From: Icerya purchasi
Taxonomy: Eukaryota; Arthropoda; Insecta; Hemiptera; Monophlebidae
Assembly: GCA_039619475.1 (NCBI GenBank)
Contig: CM077115.1
Span: 502,531,352-502,595,351, forward strand
DNA: 64,000 bases
Direction of reading: 5' to 3'
In this document: positions 24,577-37,890 of the stretch, in pieces
Layout: every line of letters starts with the position of its first letter
How positions within the stretch are numbered: position 1 is the first letter of the stretch
Notes under the pieces: model-generated
The model's database searches: none
Told to the model about the DNA's origin: nothing
The model's input: only the letters and a program-made list of their open reading frames with translations
Translations under genes and position numbers: made by a program

Positions 24577-27260
24577 CTCGGTCGTTGTGTCGTTTGTCTC
24601 TTCGGCATCGAATCGTAATGAATTTTAGTTAAAAGAATCAGTTACAGTTACGAGTCAGACCTTATGGTAGCAAACCCCCCACCCCAAAAAAAGAATAAAA
24701 GGACATTATGCTGATGGATTGACGGATCGCATAGTCCAGTATTTCGTTCTTCTTAAATGCATTTTTTTTTATTGTTCGCATTGTTTAGCTTATTCGTTAC
24801 TTATTTTACATTTTTTGATTGCGTTTTTTTTTTTTTTTTTCATTATTATTACCCCATCAGTTATTCTGTAGAGGAAAGCTGAAGAGAATGTGGGCGGCCC
24901 GACCTGAATTTGAAAAACTAATGAAAAATAAGATCGATTCAATTTAGTAATTAAATCTGCATATTCTAGAAATTTGAAATTACCCCTTTTCATAATATAT
25001 ACGTAATTGCTTAATAAAATAAAAAAAGTGGTATTATTCGCAACTAATTTCGCGTGAATTATAACAGCATTAATGTAATTTTTAATATTTTTATTATAAA
25101 CTTTCTGCTAGAAGTTCTTTTTAAAAATAAATCCGAAACTGATTAAAAAACTTAATTCTCCAGTTTTAATGTAATCGCGAAGCATCATAACGAAAAATAC
25201 CTTTTTCAATCTTACCCCCTTAGGGAAAATCTCCGGCGCCGGCAGTGTATTTATTTCGCATTCCGTGTTTCTATAATTATACCGGTATCTGTAGTTTATA
25301 TTTCGTTTGTTTTATCACCCCTTTTTTTTTTTCTCTGGTTTTCGTTATTTCATTATCAATTAATTCTATTAATTTTCATTTTTACATTTACCGGTTCGTT
25401 GATAATTTGCGCTTAAATAAATTTCAGTAAACTATTTTGTTGTCATATTTCTTGTTTCGCCATTATTTCGTTGTAACTTGATTCGGTTTTTACTTCTTAC
25501 TTAATTAACATTTATTTTACCTGCTTTGTTGTTACTGTTCATTTTCGTACCTTTTAATTTTTTAATTATCTTCGGCTTATTTTTTTTTGTATTTCAATCT
25601 TTTCTATTTTAGATTATCTGCACTACCCCGTGATTCGAAGTAAACTTTCTCTAATTAGAAATACCGGTTTTACCAGAAACGTGGCATTATATTTAGAAAG
25701 ATGACAATCGGGAAATTAAGGAAACCCTGTTAAATTCGGAAATAGAATAATAGCGAATTAAAAATGATTTCGAAAAATTATAATTCAAAGTGCATTTATA
25801 ATATTAAATAATATATCGTACAATCGGGTTAATCAAATACTCGTAAACTAACATCGAAATATCTTTGTAATATTAAACTGGAACATGCGAATTATATTGC
25901 ATATGAATAAAATTAATTGAAAGGTTCTGCAATTATGTTAAGTTTAAGACTAAACGAATGCAAAATGAATAAAAACAAGCGCTCAGTATTATGTTCTTAG
26001 AAGGGTTAACTTGGAAGAATGAAAATTAAGAAGTAAATATTTTCCAACGGTAATTTAATTTGTAAAATAAAAAGTAACGAACACTTATTTTAAAAATTAA
26101 ATTGCGCTGTTTTTTTTTCTTCTATTTTTAACCTAGGCCCAAATTAGTTAGCCGCTTATTAAATATTATATACATAAAACAAAGAAAAGAATAAATAAAA
26201 TTGAATTTGATCTGAATATATATATATATATATATAAATATTCATTGTAGCAGAAATCAAGAACCCCCTGCAAAACCGAGAACTACTTCAGAGCAATTAA
26301 ACGAAACACTAATTACTTTCACTCCTTTCAAGAATTTTTTTAAACAAAAGCCATCGTGCATGATTTAGCAATATTTGCAAAAAGAGGGAATAAGATAAAG
26401 AGTAGACAGGTAAATCAACATCGAAACATAGCCAAATATCAGAAACGAGACGAGATACGTGAAAATTACAGTTGAAAATAGTGATTCCGAAACTATCCGA
26501 TGTTTTAATCGTTTCTATTAATAAGTGTTTAGTCAGTCGTAGTTACCGGCAACGGCCATTACTGCCAGCAAATAAATTAGAAAATAACGTTAAACGAGAA
26601 AGCGTATTGCTTTCAATGAAAAATGAGAGTGGCGATATAGTACTGCACTGAAAAATGTGATTGCACTTGACAAAATTGCAAAAATTGAAAATTCAATTAA
26701 AGAACAAAATCGAGCATATAGAATAAATAAATTCCCGCTAATGGCAAACAAGAGGAAATATAATTTTAATAACTCAAAATCAAATCAAATCAAGTATCAA
26801 ATATTTTTTATTATAAAATTCCACACGTGCGCAAAAAAGCGAGGCCCAGTGTAGTACAATGGATGCACACGAGAAGATAATATTATAAAAAGAAGGTTTT
26901 ACATAAAATTTCAAAATTATAATATTCTTTGGTACATTTTAAATCAAATAAACCGATCAAATAAAAAGAAACAGATTATACATAAACAAATGAAAATAAC
27001 TTTAAAAATAACTGTAAATAAGTATGCACAGACACATATCATTCATTGAATTCTCACATTTTATATTTCATACACACATTCAGCCACAGTAATATCCCGT
27101 CATATGTACATTCATACCAGAAGTCGCGAAAGTATTTTAAGCACACACATACATCCACACATACTGCAATTAGTAAAGTAAGTACTGGAACAGTTAATTT
27201 TTCCCATTGTTATTTATTTTTTTATTCTTTTTTTTTTTTTCTATTTATAAATCCATTTAT
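24577..27260. other. AT-rich DNA, nothing recognised
   Basis: Contains T-runs at about 24825-24841 and a (TA)n at about 26215-26235. I see no gene-like frame or element motif. Confidence 0.45.
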
Positions 27261-27269
27261 TTGTATTTC

Positions 27270-28310
27270 AATTTATTTACTTATTTATAAAGTACTAGAA
27301 TATAAGTATAAGGTCAATGATTTACGCCTGTGTTCGGGATTATCTAGTAAAGTTTTTAGATCTGCCGGTAAAGAGTTATACATAACAGCTCCAACATGCT
27401 GTATTTGAATTCTTGTATGAAATTTATAATATCTGGGAATCTGGCCGTAATAATATTTAGCAGACCTAGCTGAACCAGATTTAAAAGCAATCTTAAATTT
27501 TCTCCTATTTGCAATCGTGTACATGACTAATTGTAATTTATATATATATATATATATATATCACTTAACTTCAGTAACGGAATAAGTAAAGTATTTTTTA
27601 TATCGCGATTTATAATTTTTACAACTGCCTCCTAAAGAGTTTTTAAGAGTTTTAAACGACATTCACCGCCCCTCCCCAAAAAAGTGATACCATAAAAGAT
27701 TACCGGTTGATATAACGCAAAGTAAATTCTATGTAAATGATAGAGCGTAAAATATTACGATAAATAATAGAATAAAAAATTTAACTTCCCTATTTTGCCA
27801 GAGATAAATGACCGGTGCAAAACCCAAATTAACTTACTGTCAAATCTTATACCTAAATATTTAATGTCCAACGCTCTATCAATTTCCAGATTACTTGCAA
27901 TTTTGAGATTTATACTTTCACCGGACAAGTAATTATGAGAACTATACAACATATATTTAGTCTTTGATAAATTTACAATTAATCTATTACAGTTTAACCA
28001 ATCAATTACAGAATCAATTACAGAATCAATTCCCAATTGAGCAAGATTTTACAGGATATCTGGATAACGAGAAATAATTAATAATACTGTATCATCGGCA
28101 TATACTATTAATTTACTTCAGACTGCATAATTCATTTATATAAATCAAAAATAGGAAAGAACCCAAAATGCTTCCTTGCGTCACTCCGAAGTTCTAGACC
28201 ACTTCATTACTTTATACATTGTTAATTTTAGTAACGTATCTCCTACCCACTGAGTAAGATTTTAACCAAAAATAACTTATTTTAGAAAAACGTTTTCCCC
28301 GACCATATCA
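27270..28310 (-). mobile_element. LINE fragment (RT plus C-terminus, no RNase H)
   Basis: The reverse strand reads VTQGSILGS (near 28165-28190, the RT block before the catalytic site), IVYADD (near 28090-28110, the YADD catalytic motif), then a 93-codon open frame (27755-28036) with NCNRLIVNLSKTKYMLYSSH and DIKYLGIRFDSKLIW, the RT thumb region. A second open frame (27285-27524) carries IQIQHVGAVMYNSLPADLK, a C-terminal motif of Jockey/CR1-like elements. A T-run at 27227-27240 may be the tail. A (TA)n at 27539-27561 interrupts it. Frames are broken. Confidence 0.75.
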
Positions 28311-29930
28311 TTAGCTAACATATAGCACAGAGTACACTTGAATAGAACTAAAAACAACTCAAATTAACCTAATTTAATACTACTCAAGTTCGGTTTTTTA
28401 TGTTGGGGGGGGGGTGTCTTTTTACGTTTTTCTTCTTTTTTCTATCCTTTTTTTTTTTCTGTGTGTTAGTTTAGTTGGAGGACGTTGTTGCGCTATCAGC
28501 TTACTATTTACACGGTTCAGTTTTATTTCATTTCTTCGGTAGTTTCTCTGATGATGAACAGTGTAGTCTATTTCGAAACGTTATGAATTCTTTCAACATG
28601 GTTTCTACCGAAAATGGGCATGTGAATAATTTAATACTTCTTTTCGTTTGTTAATAAGAGGAATTTGTTTATTTTATATTTATAAATATTAATAAATTCT
28701 AGATTTATCTACATTTATCTACAAATGAAGACTTCTAATTTCATTTTTTTGTGTCAAAATGTCGACAACTTCTTCTTCGGGAATTAATCAGTATTGCATA
28801 AGCCATTCTCAAAAGGTTTCCATGTATTGTATTTCCGAATTATGTTTTAATTTGACTAACTGTCTTCGGTTCTCGTGTCGATGAGCAGTGCACAGAAAAT
28901 CGGAATAACACATCGGGACGCATATTTTTATTATACATATTTCCTATCGGATATTGATAAAAATTATTTTTGTATCCTTGATTTCTGTTGTTTTGAATTT
29001 CAATTACGAAAAATTTATTTCCGAAGACAGATTTGCGTAAGTTTTCCACACGTACATATATGTTACATAAAAAAAAATTGTATTTTTTTCCTCCCAGAAA
29101 TATTTATTTCCCAGTAGATAAACATGTACATTTATTAAAAATATTTTCACCGATATTAATAAACCGATTATTTAAATGAATGGTGAAAGTCCAATCTACG
29201 GGGAAACACGTGTGATATTCTTCCGGCTTTTCTACTACAATGTTTCATCTTTTGTGTTGACAAGAAATGTTAACTGCCGCATTGAGTGCAGCAGCAACTT
29301 TATTTGAATTTTTAAATGTTTCTTTGAAAATTTCGTTTGTTTTATTTTCGCTTTTCTGTGTAATCACTATTACTTTTTTCCTCAGACCAACGGAATATGC
29401 TACATCTTTAACTTTGAAGATGTTGACTTAACGGTGAACTGTAATTGAGTAACTTTTCGGTTGGCAATAAAAAAAGTTATAAATTACGTATGCCAAGAGT
29501 CGTGGAATTTGTTTGTTGTATTCACTGGCCAAACGATTAACGCCTACGTTATGTGGTAGAAAATTAAGTCTCCAAAATAACAACAGTAGCGTCTTTAAAT
29601 TTTCCGTAATAAGAATTAACATGGTATATCAACATGAAACACGAATAATGTTGCAGACGCCTTCGCACATTTTTGTTTTCCACAATATCCTCTGCCCCGG
29701 AATGCCCTATCAATTTCAGTGGCAAAAAACGCTCTTCAAGCAGCCCCCTAATTTGATATACGCTGTAATAAGCTTTTTACTTCATCCACGTTCAATTTCC
29801 AACGCAAACCCTAGAAGCAATGCACTAGGCGGTGATAAAATATTTACATCTTTCAGCCAAATAATTCCTTTCGAACATCCGAAGCCATATTATACCTAAT
29901 GCCCGGAAAGTTGCTACCATTGATTCTGTC
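28311..29930. other. AT-rich DNA with a G-run and a GATGATG...CGAAACG motif
   Basis: A run of about ten G lies near 28403-28412, then C/T-rich sequence, then CTGATGATGA at 28548 and CGAAACG at 28574. This motif pair is often seen at the ends of retroelements. No gene found. The plus-strand open frame at 29513-29899 is unrecognised. Confidence 0.35.
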
Positions 29931-30440
29931 TTAAAAATGAATAAAGATCCCCTTCAAGTTTAAAATTACAAACCAATAACCCTGTTATTTGTATCGTATA
30001 AAATTACGGAAAAAATGGTAAACAGGAGGCTTTTATATTTTCTTAAATCGAATTCTCGCCCCATTTCTACACGAGCTGGAAGTTGAAGGTCAAAGTCAAC
30101 AATTAGTCATTTATCTTCAAAGACAAATTGTATCCGCCTTTCATTGTCGATGTCACCGCACCTTTACGAATCGTATTCATCGATTCGGCGAAAGTGCTCG
30201 GCCGTTATCGAAGCACCATCTACTTCGAAAGCTGAAAGCTGTAGGGATGACCGCTAAGCTAGGGCGATACATTCACAGTTACTCAGGCGATCGATTCAAG
30301 TTTAAATCGGCTCATCAATTTCTAACAGGATTCCAATAAAAAATGACGTACATCGTAGCGTCTCGAGCGCTACTCTATTTATTCTCTATATAAACGATAC
30401 GGTTGACTAGTAATAACCACTCGCTTATATGTAGATGGCC
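29930..30440 (+). mobile_element. Jockey-like RT fragment
   Basis: Frame-shifted plus-strand pieces align to RT in the right order. MVNRRLLYFLKSNSR-like sequence is near 30016-30060. HHLLRKLKAVGMTAKLGRYI lies at about 30210-30280, the helix after the first catalytic Asp. LSATLFILYINDTVD, the block before YADD, lies at about 30365-30410, and the catalytic motif itself is degraded to something like AYMVDG. Dead fragment. Boundaries are approximate. Confidence 0.6.
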
Positions 30441-30758
30441 TGTGAACATATCCTTAGCTCAGTCCGTAATAAAAAAAAAAAATTAAAAAACTAGTCTGAA
30501 AATAATAAACTAAAATCCGGAAATCTCTATATGTTGCTTTCCCACACAGAATTTATTACTATCTTTGCAATTGAATAATAATTCAATTTTCATTAAAAAA
30601 AAAAATAGCAACTTTTCTTGGTACGCTCATGAACGCCAGATTAACATCTCCGTGCAACAAAATTATAAGCTAAATCCCGTCTCAATTCTTCAATATAATT
30701 AAATTCCCTTCAAATCTCAAATTTAACGTCTATCCAAAATTTTTTCTAATATACGCAG

Positions 30759-30982
30759 CATAATTAAATAAATACTTTTAAATAAATGGATGTCCAAAAG
30801 TTACTAACTGTTGCAATTATGTTAAAAACGAATAACATTAATTATTTATAAATAAACAAACTAATTTCACTTCATTTATAAATAATTAATGTTATACATG
30901 TGTGAATATTGTGAATAGATTATAACAATTAGTAACTGCAACTTTTGGACATTCATTTATTTAATTATTTATTTAATTATTA
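30759..30982. mobile_element. Foldback MITE with about 100-bp arms
   Basis: The left arm (about 30760-30862) and the right arm (about 30875-30981) are inverted copies sharing AATAAATG.ATGTCCAAAAG and AACATTAATTATTTATAAAT. The central loop is only about 15 bp. No coding capacity. A target duplication is not clear because both flanks are AT-rich. Confidence 0.7.
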
Positions 30983-32591
30983 GTGGCAGTTTACAGTAAG
31001 TAAAATTATTATAATATACGCGATGCTATCCTTTATACTATCCTTGCTGTCCATCGTACATCCCATCCAAAAGTCTCTATATTCTTTATATCCCACCATC
31101 ATCATAGAGCAGAAGATTCTTCACCACGCGTCAACAGTCGTCGTCTATCTACATTAACTACAGACAGAAGGCATTATTCGTCATTCTAAAGCATACGAGT
31201 ACACTGACAGATATCACATCAAGTCTGCATCGGCTGCATGTTCTTTGAGCTGGATGAAAATAAAGAAAGCATACGACTTAAAGATGTCGCCTCTGCTCAA
31301 GAGACGCCCAAGTGCTGACGTACTAGCTTATTTTTAAAATTGAAATCCCGGCTACGCGGAATTTTACCGGTTACCGATTCTTTACATTCCATCTGCGCCT
31401 TGTAAATTGGTTACCTTCAAATCACAGATAAAATCAAATTTTTTTGTACTTTATTTCAAATTCGCAAAAAAACGATTTTTTCGGGTAGCAGGCTATGCGT
31501 GTGTTGCACGGAATAAGCGCACATGAAATATGTTCGACGGCTTTGCATACGGTCATCTCTAACGAAAATTCTTATCTAACACAAGTTTTTCACGGTGGAA
31601 TCACGACCAGCTCTCTGAACACAACAGTTCTTCAATAGGGAAAGCTTGTAAAGGTACCAAACTAGCTCTCAGGTGGAAGAGAAAGCAGCGATTTCTCGGA
31701 AGTGAACAGGGCACATCTCCCTTTCCCACGACTTTCTCTTTATCCGAGCTCCCCGGCCAATTGCTTGTCCGTTTTGTTCTAGAATATCCACTGGTCTCTC
31801 GCATTCCCTTGAAATGCAGAAGACTAGATAACATCACTGCTCGACATCCTTTCAAACACTCTGTCTGTTACGACCAGACACCTGGCCTTCTTTTAGTCGG
31901 CCAAACTTATTAGCCAAGTTTAATGAACTTAAATATACCGCAATAGCCTAGGTAGTTACAAACGATAATATGACCGCCTGTAGAAAAAAAATAAGGCCGT
32001 AATAAGTTTTGAAATTTTAAACGAAACAATAATTCACAATATTTCCAAAAACTGTTCAGCACCGCGATAGTAAAAACATTTTTTCTTCTTTTACTCGCTT
32101 AAATTCAAGATATATAAATTTGCGGGCAAACTATAATCGCGTATTTCATAGTAAGTAAATAAAAAAAGTGGTCTATTATTATTAAAAAATAAAAAAGAAA
32201 ATTTCTCTGTGCGCTTGGAAAAACAAAAAAAATTATTAATTTTTCGATAAAATTTAAATTTAAAGCGATCGATACTACTAAATGAATATCGATTCTATTT
32301 ATGATAGTAGTTGTCGACGCTACTCCCACACACATGTATATTCCCGAAAGGCTTGTTGCGAACGTAAGTTTTACTAGACGTATTTAATATAATGCAAAAA
32401 AAATCATTACTGCAAAATGTAATATGAATTTGAAAAAAGTAATTTCCGTGTCCCTTTAAGAAAATGGATTGATATTTAAATTTCTTAAGAGAAGAAAAAA
32501 TAAAAAGAATAAAATTGAAAGTTTGAAAGAAATGTTTTTTCAAATAAATGAAGCGGAAAATGAAAATTATTTGTTTCTTTTTTCGGCCGTT

Positions 32592-32638
<47 letters not shown>

Positions 32639-35209
32639 TTATTATCGTTATTATTATTTTCTTTGTGCGTGTAAAAGGCGCAATTTAAAATTCAAATTTA
32701 CTTTTTGACTGACACGCTCCGGACTAAACAATAGCAGCAGAAAAGGTAAAGTGTTCAAGCGGTTTTTCTGTTTCAGGATTTTTATTTAGCCCGAGAATAA
32801 TCGATGAAATATTATTTTCGGTGCTGTGTTGCCGATTCGGTTTAAAGCGCATTCGAATAAATCTTTTAAAATGTGTCCGTTTTACGCGTTAACAAAACAA
32901 AAAAGAACAGCCACTGGGCGATCAGCATAAATAATTCCAGTCTACGTTTTTAGTTCTATCTCCCGCTTCCAGCTTCATATTATTGAATCGGTGAAGTTTG
33001 AAATTGTTGAATTAGTCTCAGTAGAGCTACCAAACGACTAAAGGTCATCGTCTATTTCTCGGAAGCATACGAGTATCAACGTCGAATCATTAATGGATTA
33101 CCTCTGGCAATGAATGCCGTCAGTGAGCTTACGCCTCACAGTACTCAGGACATCGTGATTCATTCGCTGCAGCTGTGCCGACCGCTCGCCATGAGTACGT
33201 GATACAGTGAGTCGTCAATTTGGAAGTGTGAGATTGAGAAATTACGATTACAGCTCGAATTGTAGTAACGTCTTAAAATTCTAGTATCAGCGTAGTCGAA
33301 CAAAGGTTATGTTGCACGGGATCTGAAGTGTTTACGTTATTCGACCGTTGAAATAACAGAGCCCGGTAAAAAAGATTAAAAGATTAAATTTGGCTTAGAG
33401 AAAGTGATCCCCCGATGGTTACTTTTGACAGTTAATGAAGTTGGTATGTATCGATATACTATTTGCCGTTGTTTCTTAAATAATTATCCGCTTATGGTCA
33501 GAATAGGTGTAAACCAAAAAGTAAAAAAGTCGCAAATCGATCACGACGTCCGTTAGTACATAGTTCAATGTGAACTGAAGTTGAAAAATTGCCACTGATC
33601 AGGTTCAGATGTTTGCTTATAATTCAAAATTAACTAAATCCGTAAAACAAACTAGTCCTAAAAATGAGCTGTGAACTGTGATGAACGAAAGAATCCTAAT
33701 TTCGAAAATTTCATTTACAAAGAACACTTTAAATTTTATAAGAATCAGAATAGGTACTCTCGTCAAATTTTTCTAAGACATGAATTAACAAATATCAGCC
33801 TAGAACCTGCAAATGTAATAGAAATCTAAAACAGAAATTTCTTTCAAATCTCTGTTGTATTCACACGTATTACGGCTGATGATCAATGAACAACATTCTC
33901 AAAAGCGTTTCCCTAAGTTAAACCTTTTTATGGTATATTTCATAGCTCTGTGTGTGTATTATTGAGTTTTATCCGATATTTTAATAATTATTTAATTTAT
34001 TCCATATCTTTTTTTGCTTTTTTATTAACTTTTAACCAGTCACGAAAATGAATAGAAAAAAAAAGTAAAATTGAATCGCTGTTTTATAATTATATCGCTT
34101 TTTTCTTCGCTTATTCTTATCAAGTGTTACCACACTAACACCTTTTAGACCATTTCCCATTGCATCAGCGTGGTCATTGTTCCCATAATTTCCCTGTGAT
34201 GTATAAGAAAAACCGATAAAGGAACTGCAGAAAAATAAAAACCACCGCAATGACGTAAAACGGGTGTTTTTTTTCTTTTTTTTCTTTTACACACCGCAAA
34301 TACAATCATCCTTAAGATTACTTGCAACGTTAACTTGAAACGTGACCTCACTCAATAATGACTCTTTGTATCAGATTTTTTACCAAAAATTCCTTCTCCA
34401 ACCGTCATTGTGCTGCTTATTATTGTATTTATTCACATTAATTACGATCACTATTTTTCCTTCCTTTTCGCTCTAATTTTTTAAATTCAATTATTTACTC
34501 ATGCTCGTGTTACATGTTCTCTAGCCGTCTCCTAATTAATCCTTTAATATGACTTCTTAATTAATTTGCGCAATTTGTGACTCCAATTTCCCAATTTCTT
34601 CCCCAATGGGGCCGTACCTTAATGTATTTTCAGCAGCGGCATTTACAATAAAGACCACGCTTTTTTTTGAGTTTTTTTAATTCAAAGAAATTTTAAAATT
34701 ACGATGTTTTTATTTAAATTTAACACTTGATATTAATATTATTATTAGAGTCCGACCGAACATTCGGGTCTGGCTAAAATTAAGTTGGAGATTTTACTCA
34801 GAAAAATGAAAAACCACATCGTTCAATTCTGATCTAAAATTTGAAGAATATATTTCGAATCATACTCAACAAAAATACCGTCAACTTCAAAAAATAAGGG
34901 TATTTTTAAATGTTGAGATTCGGGTCTGTTTATTAAGAAAAATAGTCAACACGTATTGTTCCATTTATCCAACTAGGTAATTAATTGTTTAATGTTGCCG
35001 GACAGGTTTTTTTTTAAGTGAAACTTCTTATCGCGCGGTAGGGAAAAATTTTCGTTACGCGTTAAACGTAAAGTAGGTATGTATTTGTGTGTATGTATAA
35101 GTATGTGTAAGCGTCTGTCTGGGTCTAGTAGTATACCAAAATGAATAAATGTATAGTTAAGTATTTATACTACGGGACTTCGTATAGTATATAGTTTATG
35201 AGCATTCTC

Positions 35210-35240
<31 letters not shown>
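30983..35240. other. Mostly unassigned DNA
   Basis: 31.0-31.9 kb is less AT-rich than its surroundings and could hide further decayed retroelement sequence, but I could not match it. A (TTTA)n microsatellite lies at 32594-32642. The open frames at 31601-31855, 32105-32708 and 34032-34351 have no recognisable domains. Confidence 0.35.
32594..32642. repeat. (TTTA)n microsatellite
   Basis: About eleven to twelve tandem TTTA units. Confidence 0.9.
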
Positions 35241-35244
35241 CATA

Positions 35245-35535
35245 CAGTACGTGTTAAAAGAGCTCAAAATCAAAACCAACCGACGGCTATTAACATCCAT
35301 CAGGAAACGTATGCTAGGCTTTTTCGGTCATATAGTAAGAGCGAATGGGCTGGAGAAAACGATTTTGATGGGAAAGGTCGAGGGGAAAAGGAATAAAGGC
35401 AAACCAAAGAACCGCTACATCGGCCAGATCAAGACAACATAAAATAGATTTAGCACACGATCGGTATAAATGGCGACGTGTTGTATCTTGCGTCAAATAA
35501 GGTCACGACATCCGACTCGGATAACGAAATGGAAA
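35245..35535 (+). mobile_element. LINE fragment, ORF2 C-terminus
   Basis: The plus-strand open frame 35251-35442 reads RRLLTSIRKRMLGFFGHIVR and VEGKRNKGKPKNRYIGQIKT. These are the strand-end motifs of RTE/CR1-like ORF2 proteins. After a stop the similarity continues in another frame (DRYKWRRVV near 35458-35485, then a Ser/Asp-rich end). Flanking (TA)n tracts at 35216-35242 and around 35690-35715 resemble the simple-repeat tails of such elements. Confidence 0.65.
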
Positions 35536-37575
35536 AAAAAATACATGTAATAAGTACGTATACACACCACTCTATAGAAATATATTCACGATACGATACA
35601 TTATACATTTAGTCTGTAAGTAAGTTTTTAAATCATAATTTCAAATATGTATTTTAATTTGTATGAAATAGATTGTCCTTCAGTGTATATGTATGTATAT
35701 ATATATATATATATATTTATTTATATTTATTTTTATATGATTGCAATAATAATAATAATAAATGAGTTACTTATATATAAAATTAATTTAAAATAAAAGT
35801 TTATTATAGAATTTAATACATATAAGCCAAAGAAGTTTCACTTCCTCCGCGTGTACACACTGACACACGCATCATGATTTTTTTTTTTTTTTAATAGCAA
35901 ATTTAGGAGACAAAATGTCGATAAACTTTTAAAATTAATTTGAATTACTTTCTTACTGGTTATTAACTTTCCTTTTTTTAATTTCTTTTACGTAATTAAT
36001 ATATTTTTCACGATTAAGAATATTGTAAATAATATTTTTTATTTAATAAGAATAAAAATTTTCCTTTTTAAATTTCAGTTACATTTTTCTATTCCAAAAT
36101 GAAATATCGGAATTACTGGAGTAGTAAATTAAGTAATAATTAAAATTCATTTTTCAGGTTTATTTTCTTAATTGTCTTTTTATAATAAAAATTCTTTTAA
36201 TTTAAAACTAAATATTGAATATGAAAAAAAAAGTACTCTGGTAATAGTTATCTAAGCATTTTTTTTCGAATTAGACTAAAATCTCACCTGCGCTCGCACA
36301 CTAATTATTACTTATTATTTATTATTATTATTATTATTATTATTTGCATACGCCAGTAAGGCATTGTAAAAAAATAAACAACCTCGAAGTGAACGCTAAG
36401 GGAATAAAAAATATTACGATTAACACGCGTAGAAGCGAAGATCCTCTTCATTCGATACACGGCTCAGTTTCCTCATTATTTGGGAAATTCTGCGACAACT
36501 CCGCTTAAAACTTATCTTCGTTTTTGATCTACATACTGCTACTGTTAAAACTGATGGCGAGGTAAAAATAATGAAAACGCCCAGGGGACAACCGGACACT
36601 GGTCGTAAAAGCAAAATACATAAAATTTCACTCGCACTTTGTCAGTAACTCTTATTGTTCGGAGATGAAAATCCGCTCCGATGCTTGCGTTAACGGATTA
36701 CTATTAAAATGGCAACTTTGAAGCTAAGAAGCGCTTTTAACGTGACATATGTAGACATCATTAATGTAATATATTAGGCAAAGATATATCGTAAGTGTAA
36801 TATTGTAGTCGGGTTGGTGTGTGTGTGTGTGTGTGTGTTGATACATGCCGACACTCTGTAGCGAGGGCGATAATGCTTTAGACATGAAAAGCAAATATAG
36901 AGGCAGCAAAATAATAATAAGATCTATCACGATCCTCGTTACCGACGCGCAGATTAAACGAAAGCTCCATTGGCCAGGATACTGCTTTGGTCCTGTGTCA
37001 CATTTCGCGAACGTAAATAAACTTCAGTAAAATACGTCTCGACAATCCCAACTGCTATCATGCTAAGTTACCGACGATTTTTTCCACTTCTCTCAGATTA
37101 TCACGCCGCTAACGTGTTCCCGTCTCTGCGATGAGCAGCTTTGTTGACTTTGTAAAACATTGTGCACGCAAACTATGACGAAACAACACAAAGAACGACA
37201 ACCATTTCAAACGCACTTAACCGCATTCAACACATTAAAAGTATAGAACGGCAGGTGACTGTTTTCTTAATTATAAACTTTTCTAACAAAATGGGGAAAT
37301 ATTACTTTTATAGAATAACAAAATAAATGGCAATTTTGGGAGGAAAAATGTTTTCAAAAAATTCTAAAGCTTTTTCGCAATTTTTTATTACGATTTTCTG
37401 ATCGAAATGTAAACCGAATTCTCTATAACACTAAAATCACAAACATCAGAAATTAGTTATAAAACGATATTCGCAATTTTAAAAAAATAATAATAAAATA
37501 AAATTTAAAAATTAAAAAAAAAATTTAATTTCGTTTAGTCGATAGTAACGAAAATAAGTAACGATAATTCTAATA
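35536..37575. other. AT-rich DNA with microsatellites
   Basis: Contains (TA)n near 35697-35716, (ATT)n near 36320-36345 and (GT)n at about 36818-36838. No coding or element motif recognised. Confidence 0.45.
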
Positions 37576-37576
37576 C

Positions 37577-37890
37577 AGAATGGGACGTACAGTAAAGTAA
37601 GTCCCACATATCCGCTTGATAGAATATCCGTAGATTGTGAAGTTAAGCTTTCCATAATGGTACTAAGCCTGGTGGACCTGAAGAGTATATCAGGGCAAGT
37701 TTCTATCTACTTAAAATCCACCTTTACTTCCCCAGATTTCTCCGGTATAACCAATATTCAATTTTATAATAGATAAATACCTGAGAGCGACTTTGATCTG
37801 AAACGAAGCGAATCTCGAAAACCCATGATACCTCCGGTTCGGTAGCCAAACACAATTAACTATTAGGCATTGCGCTACCTACAAGGTATT
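37577..37890 (-). mobile_element. Candidate tRNA-derived SINE
   Basis: On the reverse strand TAGCGCAATGCC (about 37866-37877) resembles a polymerase III A box. GGTTTTCGAGATTC lies about 54 bp downstream and resembles a B box with a small insertion. The spacing fits a tRNA-like head. The following 200 bp have no open frame and end near GGGACTTACTTTACTGTACG. No poly(A) or simple-repeat tail is obvious, and no second copy was seen here. Confidence 0.4.

Noticed and set aside
31601..31855. 84-codon minus-strand frame in a less AT-rich patch
   Set aside because: No domain recognised on either strand; could be decayed element sequence but I cannot support it.
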